From Rhizoclosmatium globosum (Eukaryota; Chytridiomycota; Chytridiomycetes; Chytridiales; Chytriomycetaceae), in assembly GCA_002104985.1 (NCBI GenBank), contig MCGO01000043.1, positions 309,797 to 373,796 on the forward strand: a DNA stretch of 64,000 nt, given 5' to 3'. The position numbers and the translations under genes were made by a program. The notes beneath the pieces were generated by a model. That model made no database searches and had not been told where the DNA came from. It saw only the letters and a program-made list of their open reading frames with translations. Of this stretch, positions 31,401-41,032 are shown piece by piece (the stretch's first letter is position 1; the number at the start of each line of letters is the position of its first letter).

Positions 31401-32159
31401 TCAAAAATCACTATTCTTGCGCTTTTTCTGAGACTGCAGCTTTGCACCTTGGACTGATCTACTGTATCCATCTTCAGTTAATTCCCTGAGCTCCGCATCG
31501 TCCAGCTGAAACTGAGTTTGAATAAAGCTTGATGAAGTCAATAGAAAGTATTTATATGATCTTTCCATTTCCAAGACTCTCGGGAGAAGGTTACAAAGGG
31601 CTGTTTTGTCAGAAAACAGCATCCTATACAAGTCATCATATCCCTCAACAGTTCCATTTACTGAAAGAAGTTCAGGAGATAGTGCTTCGACTACTTTGAG
31701 TTGCGGCACTTGAATTAAGGGATGGGATATGATTTCAACCTCATCAGCTGCAGGTTTCACTGATTGCATGCACATTTTCAAGGACTGTTGTCTGAAAGTT
31801 TCGGATTGATTAGTGTGCAAGCAGCGCGTACGTAGTTCCATATTGTCCAACAAAGTTTTGTTGAACACGATAACCAGATCCTCATATATATCAGCAAGGC
31901 CCAACTCCACTCGATTGAATTCATAATAGATCCCACTTTGATGCTTGCTGAAGTTGAGCTGGCTACATTTCTGCATGAACTTCACCAAGATATCTGCATA
32001 TGAGTCATTAACAGGTACATCTGGGGGCGGAATCCAAGCTCCTTTGAACATAAAACGTTTGTAAATCAGCGTGAACTCAAAGATGGATGTTTTGTTCAAT
32101 GCATCAACAGATAATCCATCGACGCGTGTATTGAACCGGTCAGGTACAAGCCGCTGCAT
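31401..32159 (-). CDS. Unknown protein of AT-rich island (252 aa)
   Basis: Starts at ATG 32159 (MQRLVPDRFNTRVDGLSVD); a GTG start farther upstream is not supported. Contains FEFTLIYKRFMFKGAWIPPP and YYEFNRVELGLADIYEDLVI, with a basic tail (SQKKRKNSDF) that could be a nuclear signal. No homologous family recognised. Intronless, and lies between the 228-aa unknown protein and the SAP-domain gene on the same strand. Function unknown. Confidence 0.55.
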   Translation of the reverse strand: MQRLVPDRFNTRVDGLSVDALNKTSIFEFTLIYKRFMFKGAWIPPPDVPVNDSYADILVKFMQKCSQLNFSKHQSGIYYEFNRVELGLADIYEDLVIVFNKTLLDNMELRTRCLHTNQSETFRQQSLKMCMQSVKPAADEVEIISHPLIQVPQLKVVEALSPELLSVNGTVEGYDDLYRMLFSDKTALCNLLPRVLEMERSYKYFLLTSSSFIQTQFQLDDAELRELTEDGYSRSVQGAKLQSQKKRKNSDF

Positions 32160-32302
32160 TGATAAGATTGTACTGACAAGGGCAAGGCAAGGCCAGAACA
32201 CGAGGAAAGAGCAAGGTTGGTTTTGGTGTCAGGAGGTGGCGCGTTTTGAGAAACAACAAACAAAGCAAATAAATTGAATTTATTCAGCACAAACACAAAG
32301 GA

Positions 32303-32767
32303 TTACAAAATAGTCTCGTCAATTTCATTCTCTTCTGCTGCTTCTTTTCTAGCCTTGTTTGCCTTCTTCTTAAGTCCTGCACCATGACTTTTATGAGACT
32401 TTTTCCCTCTGCGGCGAGGCTTTTGGACGCGAGGCAAAGCTTCCAAGGCAGATTGAACTGCTTCCTCTTGGGCCGTGGCAGCAGCAGCAGTAGCAGTAGC
32501 GGTAGCTTGAAGCACAGCAGCAGCAGTGATCACGGCAGCAGCTTCAGCGCCAGCTAACGCAGCAGCTATGGCAGCCGCTTTTGACTCGTTTGCTGCAATG
32601 GTCGCGTTTTGAAGAAGAGCATTTTCGCGTTGCTCCTGATGAGCTTGGAGGTGGTTGACCACGTCTGCTTTTCTTCCAGCTGGTACAGCCATACCGTTCT
32701 TACGAAACAGCTCCTTTAGACTCTTCAACGTCAAGGACTGATGTTGCATGGGGTTTGGAACGTTCAT
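32303..32767 (-). CDS. SAP-domain protein with alanine-rich centre
   Basis: 154 aa from ATG 32767. The N-terminal SAP motif is LTLKSLKELFRKNGMAVPAG then RKADVVNHLQAH (family 'L.v.eLk..L...gl...G.K..Lv.RL'), a DNA-binding helix-turn-helix found in chromatin and repair proteins and in some mobile-element proteins. The middle is almost entirely alanine with Thr/Glu. The C-terminus is strongly basic (KPRRRGKKSHKSHGAGLKKK) and ends with an acidic tail. A nuclear DNA-binding role is likely; partners unknown. Confidence 0.7.
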   Translation of the reverse strand: MNVPNPMQHQSLTLKSLKELFRKNGMAVPAGRKADVVNHLQAHQEQRENALLQNATIAANESKAAAIAAALAGAEAAAVITAAAVLQATATATAAAATAQEEAVQSALEALPRVQKPRRRGKKSHKSHGAGLKKKANKARKEAAEENEIDETIL

Positions 32768-33439
32768 TTGTCCGAAGAAATCTACAGCTTTTATTTAACA
32801 ATCCAAAAAAGGTATAATAAAGAAGAGTCATTCAGAGTGATTCCCATTAGCCATGCTGCAGAGCATGTTGACAGCGTACTCCACGTGGAGGATGGGAATC
32901 GTGTACGCCAAGCTCGATTAAACTCAGGGACATGACGTCTCGAGAAATCAGGGCCGCTGGCTCGATTCAACTCAGGGACATGACGTCTCGAGAAATCCGG
33001 GCCAATGATGAGTCAAAGCGCAAAGTGGTACTTTCTACAGACATACAGGAGACCCGGATGCGGCGATACAATAAAAATCGTATTGCATACCCACATTTAC
33101 TTCGTTTCTAGTGTTCACCAGAGAGGAAGCAAAGGTGATGTTGCAGATACAAAGTTGAGGAGAGAAGGGATAGGAAATTTATGTTGTAGGGATGAATTAA
33201 GAGGCTGCCTTTTTAAGGCCAGTTACTTGACAAACTAGGGTTTTGTAAACAAAGCAGGGCGTCAAAACGAACAAGGGGGTGTCAGTGTGGTCAAGTCGGT
33301 CCTTAGTCTGTTCTTTTGCACTTTGATTGGTGTCTTTCCAATGTAGGCCATGTGACACGTCATAAGACAGGTCATGTGTTAGCAAAAAGAACAAATCCTT
33401 TTGTATCAACCCCTATATTGGCACACAGTCAAACTATTC
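32768..33439. other. Divergent intergenic with a duplicated 43-bp block
   Basis: 5' flank of the SAP gene and of the three-finger C2H2 gene. It holds two copies of a 43-bp sequence at about 32913-32955 and 32961-33003 and no supported gene. Confidence 0.5.
32913..33003 (+). repeat. 43-bp direct repeat, two copies
   Basis: CTCGATT(A/C)AACTCAGGGA continuing CATGACGTCTCGAGAAATC and GGGCC occurs twice, 48 bp apart, with two mismatches. It contains the palindromes GACGTC and CTCGAG. Confidence 0.85.
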
Positions 33440-33895
33440 ATGAACCAGCTTATTCGTGAGCTATCTGCTCTGGCAAAAGGAAACTGTGATCCTGACGTTA
33501 TGCTCTCCAAAACGCAGCATCCCTCAACCAACGAAGGCCTCGTAAAGCTTGTGGTTGCACCTCCTTCCCTTCAATCTGTATCACATGTTGCGAGGCATAC
33601 TGAGGCTGCTTCTCTCCACAATCATGTGCCCTCAACATTCTCTCATGCATGCCCCAACTGCAGCCTTACATTCCGATGGGGGAAGGGTCTAATAGCGCAT
33701 CAGACCTCAAAGCATCAACCAACAACAACAAAGTTTACTTGCCTTGAGTGTAACGCTGTGTTTTCCTACAAGCGTGGACTTACAAGTCACTCAAACACCC
33801 ATCGGGGTGTTGTGTTTCCTTGTCATCACACAGGTTGCTTACAAGTGTGCACATATCGCTCAGCGCTGACTAAACATCTTGCTACCCATTTATAG
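33440..33895 (+). CDS. Three-finger C2H2 protein (not of the tandem family)
   Basis: 151 aa from ATG 33440 (MNQLIRELSALAKGN). Three fingers: CPNCSLTFRWGKGLIAHQ...H, CLECNAVFSYKRGLTSHSNT-H and CHHTGCLQVCTYRSALTKHLAT-H (the first with HX4H, the last with CX4C). It lacks the 'KQDMQRH' and 'RDALARH' helices of the array family and sits in the AT-rich island. A DNA-binding role is likely. Three AATAAA-containing repeats follow the stop codon. Confidence 0.75.
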   Translation: MNQLIRELSALAKGNCDPDVMLSKTQHPSTNEGLVKLVVAPPSLQSVSHVARHTEAASLHNHVPSTFSHACPNCSLTFRWGKGLIAHQTSKHQPTTTKFTCLECNAVFSYKRGLTSHSNTHRGVVFPCHHTGCLQVCTYRSALTKHLATHL

Positions 33896-33917
33896 TTTTC
33901 ACGTTTGAGTTTTTTGA

Positions 33918-33960
33918 ATAAATCAAACCCTTAATAAATCAAACCCTTAATAAATCAAAC
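33918..33960 (+). repeat. Tandem AATAAATCAAACCCTT units (about 3 copies)
   Basis: The unit AATAAATCAAACCCTT recurs three times, each containing AATAAA. It lies in the likely 3' UTR of the three-finger gene and gives redundant poly(A) signals. Confidence 0.75.
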
Positions 33961-34105
33961 AAGTGAAATCATTTGAGGCACATCCAATCGCCCAAGGTAT
34001 TGAGGGTCAGACAAAATTATACAATTGTTGATTATTCTTGTGTGGATTTATTCTCATATTCTGTCAGACAGGTTTTAGCAATATATTGATGACTCAAAGT
34101 TACAA

Positions 34106-35594
34106 TCACAATAATCCTTTCCATCCATTGCCATGCCCTATAAAATGCATAGGCTTGTTCCCTGAATTATATTGGCCTGTGTTTTCCAACAGATGGGTTC
34201 GTCCAGGTTGTATATCACCCTCAAGCCTTCTCCTTACTCCTTCCCCTAGAGAATTCACAAACAAACGAGTGTTTGCATTAGAACCCTCATACTCAGTATA
34301 ACTTTTCAGTGCTGCAAGAAATTCATTTCCCTTCACAATGAAAGGGATCCTCAGTACGCCTTTTTCTGCTGCAACAAACGTTCCATATCCCACAAACTCA
34401 AGCCTTTCAAACACGTCAGGTTTGAGAAACTGACTTAAAAGCTCAAAGAAATTGATCCAGGACTTGAAAATCCCTGTAGGAAGGCTCTCAGCACAAGCCA
34501 TCACCAACGAAACTCTTGCATTCTTAGATGAGCCCAAAATGTGAATGATTTGAATAAACAGCTGATAGACGTTCATGACATCAACAGAATTTGTAGCTTG
34601 CACCCATATGTCATGGGTGAGCGACCCAGAACAATGAAAATCACCCCAATATATACAAGGGATATTGTTAGAAAACTCGGGATAATTATACATGAACTTC
34701 AGCAGCTTTTCGTACTGACTTTGTCTTGGTTTATCGGTCATGGTAGATGCTCGCTGAACCAAAATGCAGTATCGTGTCAAGTTGGATTCAACATCAAATG
34801 AAGGGAAAATATTGTCTCTGAAAAGAGATCCAAGAATATGATCCTGGCTTCTATCAACTATTGGAGCTCGACATTGATCCAACAACTTGATCTCCCGAGT
34901 TACCATTTCCATTGGGTAATAAGTATCGCGTCCAAGCAAAGCTCTAAATTCGGTTGACAGATATGGGATAAGTTGGTTTGCTTCATCATCAGTGCAACGA
35001 TAACATGTACGCAGGCCCAAGGTACTACGTTTGGATTCAGACTGTTTTTGATTTAATAACTATGGTTAAATCAATCAGCAATTACCATTGGTTGGCGGCA
35101 TGATAAACAGACTTCATAATTCCAAGAAGAAGCCATCTGGTAAGTCCACAGGGGGCTCAACTCTGCCTGAAACAATGGTTTTTGAATTCTATCTCTTCCT
35201 TTGAAATAAGGCAGATACATAGGAATTTCGAATGATGCAGGGATTGTTAGAGCATCAACAGCATCCTGCGAAATTGGCACGGGCTTATCTATTCCAAATT
35301 TGAGACGTGAATCCTTCAGTCTATGGACATACCCTTCAATTCGGCAACATATGAGCATCTCCACTTCTGCAACTCTTTAAGTGCAGCCTTGCTGTTTTGT
35401 GAATGAAACAGACGATACGCCTCTTCCTTTTCAACAGGACATTGAGAGCGTAACAAGGGCCAACCCAATACATTTGTCCATAAATAAGTGTAATGCTCTA
35501 CTCCAGCCGCCTCGTAAAATGATATGAAGCCTTTGATGGAAGTGTCTCCAAGTGTGAATTGGGAAGACACCTGACTCTTTCTGCTTACATTCAT
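34106..35594 (-). CDS. Unknown 466-aa protein with a CXXC-X16-CXXC zinc module
   Basis: Three exons (35333-35594, 35086-35288, 34106-35041) join in frame to 466 aa, with 44-bp introns. The protein begins MNVSRKSQVSSQFTLGD. After the second junction it forms VCLSCRQPMSESKR and LRTCYRCTDDEAN, a four-cysteine CXXC-X16-CXXC pair that appears only when the intron is removed, which supports the splicing. The C-terminal 300 residues are rich in hydrophobic helices (WINFFELLSQFLKPDVFERL) and end GHGNGWKGLL. No family recognised; a zinc-stabilised nucleic-acid or protein-binding domain is plausible. It shares the AT-rich island and orientation with the 30.6-32.8 kb genes. Confidence 0.6.
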
Positions 35595-36704
35595 ATTACC
35601 AACTTCTCACACCAAATCAGATATTCATACCTTTCGAAGAAAGGCGCAAGAATTGTGGGGTCCTCCGCAACGGCCTTGCGCCTTGCACAGAGAGATTTAT
35701 GTAAAGCTTCTGCGTTTGGTCCCAATCCAAATCTACTCGCATTCATTCCTGTTCTGGTTCACAAGTTTGGTTGAACTTGTGTATTCAGGAAGAGGGGAGC
35801 TCACGAACTTAAGGGAGCACCAGCAACAATAGTTCCTTTGCAAAGAAGAGATATAAACAAAGAACCTCGTTCCCTTTATTCAACATTCAAATCTTAAAAA
35901 AAACAACTAGATATAATAACCATTTATATTTGTTCTGTTGAAATTATGCCAAAAAAAGAACATTATTTTTGGAAAATACTGAACTGCTCTCACAAAAATT
36001 CAGAAAAAGAAGCTTTGAACTAAAAGATCCTTTGAACTTGCTGGCATGTCTTGTTTTTGTTCTTGCAATGATTCAATGCTGGCTTTCTTGGAATGTGTTC
36101 GGGGGAGATATCAGCTGTAAGCTCCCTGTCCACTGCTCCATGAAAGGTTTCGGCTGAGACTACATTGCTTGTTAAGAAAAGGCATGCAAAGCTTAGTTTT
36201 GGGGTTATCTTTGTTGGTCTTGGTTTACTTCATGTTGCCAATCTGTCTCAAAGTGGTATCAGTATCACTTCCACCTACCAAAATGTATCTAACATTTCTA
36301 CTTTCTGCAGAACATACTTGTCATGTTGCTATTTAATTTCGATGGCCAATTCTTGAGCCAAAATATTCTTCACAAGAGCCATGTGGTCAGCGAAAACAAA
36401 AGCTAACAAAATCATAATTTTAAGTCAAAACAAATTGTAAATGAAGTAAAGGAAATGGGGCTAACTGGTAAATGAGCAGAAAGTAGTTTTGAACAAACAC
36501 CTATCGCATCAAGTTCTAGTTCTCATTTGTTTCCAGCTAAGTTTCACAATTTCTGCAATTGTTCCAATCACATTCGATTGTTCCAATCACATTCGATTGT
36601 TCCAATCACATTCGATTGTTCCAATCACATTCGATTGTTCCAATCACATTCGATTGTTCCACATTCTTCAAGTCATTCAGGAAATTAGCATTGTCCATAA
36701 AACA
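35595..36704. other. AT-rich intergenic with 19-bp tandem repeat
   Basis: No supported gene. It contains the tandem repeat at 36558-36661, immediately before the dioxygenase start. Confidence 0.5.
36558..36661 (+). repeat. 19-bp tandem repeat, about 5.5 copies
   Basis: ATTGTTCCAATCACATTCG is repeated without change five times and then partly. It ends 43 bp before ATG 36705 and contains CCAAT boxes in phase with the repeat. Confidence 0.92.
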
Positions 36705-38055
36705 ATGTCAGCAACCAGACCAAAGACAACTGTTCCTGAACCTCATGCCGATTTGAGTAGACAAGAAATTGAGGAAGCTATTAATGATCTGAATGGCCGC
36801 ATAGCGCGAGCCAGGACTGAAAGATCCCGCGAGAATTATGGAAACATTCGTGATCGTTATATCAATCAATTAAACAGAAGAGGTGGTCAGAGGAATGGAA
36901 GAAGAAGAGTAAAGAACAGAGCCTCTCATGAATCTAGCATAGAAGGCGAAAGGATGGATAAATTTGATTCGAATTTGATGGAAGGCAGAATTCAGGTTTG
37001 AACTTTGAATATTTAAAACCTATTTTTAAAGGTACGTTTAGCAAGGGAATTACAATGCATCATATCTGAAAATGATGCTAAAGCAAATGAAGAACAATAA
37101 CAAAGTGGGATATATCTTCCTCGGTCAAACGTCAGGGTTGGAATCTGATACAATCATCAAGGATAAGCCGTGGGTCTTCTTTTTCTTAAAAAAAATGTTA
37201 GTAGGATATGCGTTCACTCACAGAGATTCTGTCTTGCGTCAATCACACCACAATTACAACTTCAAAATCATTGACAACCTATTCAACAAGTATAAAACTT
37301 TACCTCAGCCTGAAGACGAGTCTCATTACAATGCACATCCTGAAGCAGTTGTTGAGGAGAATAGTGGAATCTTGAACTTCTCGTTGAAGTATATGAATGG
37401 ACATTGGGACGTGAAAGACCCAAACAAATTGGCAAATGAAAGTCTGACGTATTCTACTCATACATTCAAAGCAAAATTGAAAGAGAATGACGACAGCCCT
37501 GTTTCACAGACAACCACAAAGGCCTTGATGGGAATCAACGAATTTTTTGAAAAAAGCTCCCAAATACCTTCTCTGGTAGATCAGCTTAACTCCATATTCT
37601 TCAACGATGCCCTTGAATGTAAAAAAATTGAAAATAAGTTGATTGAATTCGTGCAACCAGGAGCTCTTGAAAGACTGCGTGCGAATGGGGGATACTGTTT
37701 GCATTACATTGCGTGCAACAAGTTGAATCCTCCACACGCAGATAAAAAAGATTCCCTAAGAATCCCATCAACTTTGCTTTATTCTGGCGACTTTGCGGGC
37801 GGCTCAACAATACTTACTTTTATTGACTATGAAGTGCGCATTCCTGTAAGTGCAGCTGAGTAGAGATTATAAGTTTAATCTATATCCTGTAAGATTTGGC
37901 CTGGATCCATTGTTTCGTTTTTTGCTGCCAGAATCAATCATAGAGTTGATGTGAAAAAGAATCTAACTTCAAAAATTAATAAGCGTTACGTGCAAGTTTT
38001 GGGATCGTTTGAAGCCATCAAAAACAATCTTTTAAGAAAGGTTGATATGGCTTAG
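36705..38055 (+). CDS. 2-oxoglutarate/Fe(II) dioxygenase, TET/JBP-like core
   Basis: Best model: exons 36705-36995, 37084-37845 and 37894-38055, 404 aa in frame. A basic, coiled N-terminus (LSRQEIEEAINDLNGRIARA, then RRGGQRNGRRRVKNR) precedes the catalytic fold. Iron ligands appear as HAD in CNKLNPPHADKKDSLRIPS and as His in ARINHRV. Between them are SGDFAGGSTILTFIDYEVRI and PGSIVSFFA, the usual 'G.F.GG.L.LP...I...PG..V.F' core of double-stranded beta-helix dioxygenases. The layout resembles fungal TET/JBP enzymes that oxidise 5-methylcytosine. The last exon is joined by a 48-bp GTAAGT...GTAAG intron that restores the second histidine. The first intron is ambiguous: a shorter one would add an exon VRLARELQCIISEN and then break the frame. 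Substrate is inferred, not shown. Confidence 0.62.
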
Positions 38056-38493
38056 GTGATCTGGCGTATTTTCTCTCTCAAACATTCCAGTTTACATAAT
38101 CTAGTTGTTTCTCTTTTTCGCGCTTTTTATTATCCATATTTTTAATCCCCTCACTTTTTCCTTCTTTCTTCTTTGCTGAACTTGGTCGTTGTTTGACACA
38201 GAGATTTTTTATCAGGACCCGTGAATTTTTCCCAATCTGACTTTTCCAGTTTAACCAGGTTGGGAAACGCATCCTTCTCGATTTGAAATTTTCCCAATCT
38301 GACGGGACGCAGTACGTCTGGTTAAATATGGCTCTAATCAAGGCTGAGGACGACTCCACGTGACCGAGCCGGGATTTGTATTCAAGTGCAGCCTTGCGGT
38401 TTAATGAGGCGAGCAAAGTGCCGCCGAAGAGTAGCAATCTCTTTTCAGATTCCCCAAAATCTAGTTCCTGGCTCCTTCAAAAAAGCAGTGAAA
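38056..38493. other. Intergenic with short repeats TTTTCCCAATCTGAC
   Basis: TTTTCCCAATCTGAC occurs twice (about 38226 and 38287), with AACCAGGTTGGGAAA between, forming direct and inverted partners. It is the promoter side of the next C2H2 gene. The minus-strand Lys-rich frame here has no family features. Confidence 0.45.
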
Positions 38494-39369
38494 ATGCAGT
38501 CCCACCACCACTATGAGCCCCAGCACCAGCACCGACACCCGCGGCTGAGTGAGTCACCCCTCGGATCGCCTTTACCGCCACTGTCGTCGTCGTCGTCGTC
38601 GTCGATGGCTTCGCTGAAGCGGTCGCCGTCGACTGGGCCGGTTCCGTTGCCACCGCTTTCCGCCCTTTTGATCCACGCTCCGGCGAGAGACTCTCTGGCG
38701 CTGCTGCCGAGTCCGCGCGTGTCGCCGCTCTTTGCCGAAAACTATTCTTCTGCTTCTTCTGGTTCAGAGAGTCGCCCGTTTCAACTGCCGCTGCCTGTGC
38801 CCTCTTCAACCAGTGGTCACCTTCATCCCACACTGCCATACAACCCACCATCTTACCAACTTCAATACCCTCCTCTTCAGTACAATAACAACCAGAACTA
38901 CGAACAACAACAACCGCAAATACATCAACAGCCACTGTATCCTCCACCCCAGCCTTACCACCCACCACAACCACAACCACAACTTCCAGCAGAGCACTTC
39001 CACCATCAGCCTGCATCAAAAGTAGAACTGTCTTATTCTCCAACTTCCACCCATTCGTCATCACAACACCGCTCCCCTAGACACCACCAACCCACGAAAC
39101 CTGTAAAACCTTACAGACGCTCATCAACAGACAACGATACCACCACCACAGACTCATCCAAAACACCTACAGATGACTCCCGCTCCCGCCCCTTCCCCTG
39201 CCCAACCTGTCCGAAACGGTTTCTGCGAAAACAAGACCTGGCACGCCACGAAGCTACTCATACTCGTGACAAGAAATTTGTTTGTTCAGGATGTGGGACT
39301 GGATTCGCTAGACAAGATGCACTTGGTCGGCATACGAAGTCTTGTATGTTTAACAAGATTCCTCGGTAG
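38494..39369 (+). CDS. Two-finger C2H2 zinc-finger regulator, Pro/Gln/Ser-rich
   Basis: 291 aa from ATG 38494 (MQSHHHYEPQHQHRHPRLSE); an upstream in-frame ATG at 38404 is possible but would start in an Arg-rich stretch. The N-terminal region is low complexity: poly-Ser, His-Gln-Pro repeats, Tyr-Pro-rich segments. The fingers are CPTCPKRFLRKQDLARHEAT-H and CSGCGTGFARQDALGRHTKSC (CX2CX12HX3C). It belongs to the array family by its finger helices, but the activation region is unlike the others. A decayed copy of its finger region lies about 1 kb downstream. Confidence 0.85.
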   Translation: MQSHHHYEPQHQHRHPRLSESPLGSPLPPLSSSSSSSMASLKRSPSTGPVPLPPLSALLIHAPARDSLALLPSPRVSPLFAENYSSASSGSESRPFQLPLPVPSSTSGHLHPTLPYNPPSYQLQYPPLQYNNNQNYEQQQPQIHQQPLYPPPQPYHPPQPQPQLPAEHFHHQPASKVELSYSPTSTHSSSQHRSPRHHQPTKPVKPYRRSSTDNDTTTTDSSKTPTDDSRSRPFPCPTCPKRFLRKQDLARHEATHTRDKKFVCSGCGTGFARQDALGRHTKSCMFNKIPR

Positions 39370-41032
39370 CGTTTTTCTCTCTCTGCCTGCTTACATGTGT
39401 GTTTTAATTTTTATAAAGAATTTTGGGGAATAAAAGTAAAAACGAGAGTATGTACTTACTAGAGAGTGAGCGTGAGAGTGGAGTTATTTATTGTGAGTTT
39501 AGCACGAAATCCAACAAAAGTGCAAATTCTTTGCGCCCTTCACAATTTCCACTCCGGCCACCACCGATTGCACTTTCCGTTGCCTCCCACACATACGGCG
39601 CCATCAAGTCATACAAGCACTACTAATCGAAAGAGAAGAACAGGAGCTTTGCATTGATGCCACAAACGTGTTAAAGTAATGTATAACAGAGATGTTCTAT
39701 TTTTAGCGTCATAACAACCGCATGAAACACTTAACATGCTATAGTTACTAGTTAACTAGTTAAATTTAAAAAAAAGCTTCAGAATTTTGTTATTAATTAA
39801 ATCATAAACAGAATCAACATAGAGGACTTGATTTTGGTATAAGTACATTATAAACAGACTATATATTCGATCAAGAGAGGAATTTATTCGTTTGCATATC
39901 CTCATCAACATGGAAAGAAAGTTAAGATGTTTTCAATAGAGCCATGTTGTGACTCTGGCACGTCTCAAGAAAAGCGCATTCCCAGGCCAATGTATAGGCC
40001 CTGAATTTGTCCGTTGCTCAGTTGTTATGGGACACTGAGGCCTCTATCATATGGTGCAGATTGTGGTTTGCGGGAGATGTCGGAAGCACGATTCGCTAGA
40101 AAATTGGATTTTGGCCAAAAACCACAATATTTGAAAAGCTGTCTCTTTTGGGTTCATTGATCGATCAAACTCACTTAGTCAGTCAACTGAAGATGCACGA
40201 TGTAGAGCTTGCACTCGTGACAAGAATTTATTGTTTGATAAGGATGTGTGACAGACTCTGTTCGACAAGATTCGCTTATACTGGTGTCCAACACGATTGG
40301 ACTTTCCTTGTCGATACAGTTTAGCTTCAAGATGTGTGACGGAAATATGGTTGAGATGATAGGGGGATATGAAAACCGGTCGTTCGTTGAGGTATTTGTT
40401 GGACTGTTGAAGTCAAGAGTGATCGGAGTTCCTGTGAGGCAGCGCAAAGTTGGCGAAAAGTGCAAATCTCTTTGTTTGTGACTTTGACATGAAATGTGTG
40501 TCTGAAGGGCGCTGAAGGGCTGAAAAGACACAAACCACACAACGCCAAGTTCCAGACTCAGTAATCAGTTCATGGGGCCACTGTGTCTATGGATTTAAAC
40601 TCTGACTTGCAAGATTTAGGCGTTCTACGTTTGCAGTCCTATAAATACAATCATGGCGAATCATAAACTCAGAAATCAGAAAACCAAAGTCAGTCGCATC
40701 TGTCGTACTTCAATACTCGCATTCCTTCTGCTGCAAAATGCATGCATTTTAAACGAATTAATTTAAATCGAAGTAAATCAAAACACCGACAATTATGCCG
40801 AAGAAACATCCTGACAGCAGCGAAACGCGAGCGTTTAATCTGATGAGATCCGCTATATTTGTGTCTGAATGCGGTTCAGAGACCGTTTTTATCTCGTGAA
40901 CTTGGGTATTCGAACTCGAGCGGACAACGGCAACGGTTTGCCGCTCGCCTTTTGAAGGACCCTGTCTCTTAGGTCAGTGCCCTCATTTTTGACTAGAAAT
41001 CTTGACAACGTCATCACACTCTTAGGGAAAGG
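39370..41032. other. Long intergenic region with a zinc-finger relic
   Basis: No intact gene in 1.66 kb. It contains the decayed finger sequence at about 40195-40300; the rest is AT-rich without recognisable features. Confidence 0.5.
40195..40300 (+). pseudogene. Decayed C2H2 finger fragment
   Basis: GCACTCGTGACAAGAATTTA and GTTTGATAAGGATGTG, ACAAGATTCGCTT align with small gaps to the finger-1/finger-2 boundary of the 38.5-kb gene (ACTCGTGACAAGAAATTT, CAGGATGTGGGA, ACAAGATGCACTT). Frames are broken throughout. A relic of an old tandem copy. Confidence 0.6.

Noticed and set aside
38078..38437. Minus-strand open frame with a Lys/Glu-rich end upstream of a C2H2 gene
   Set aside because: It overlaps short direct and inverted repeats, has no family motif and probably covers the promoter of the plus-strand gene.
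38477..39064. Minus-strand frame of about 195 aa within the 38.5-kb C2H2 gene
   Set aside because: It is the antisense of a low-complexity Gln/His/Pro region and has no domain.
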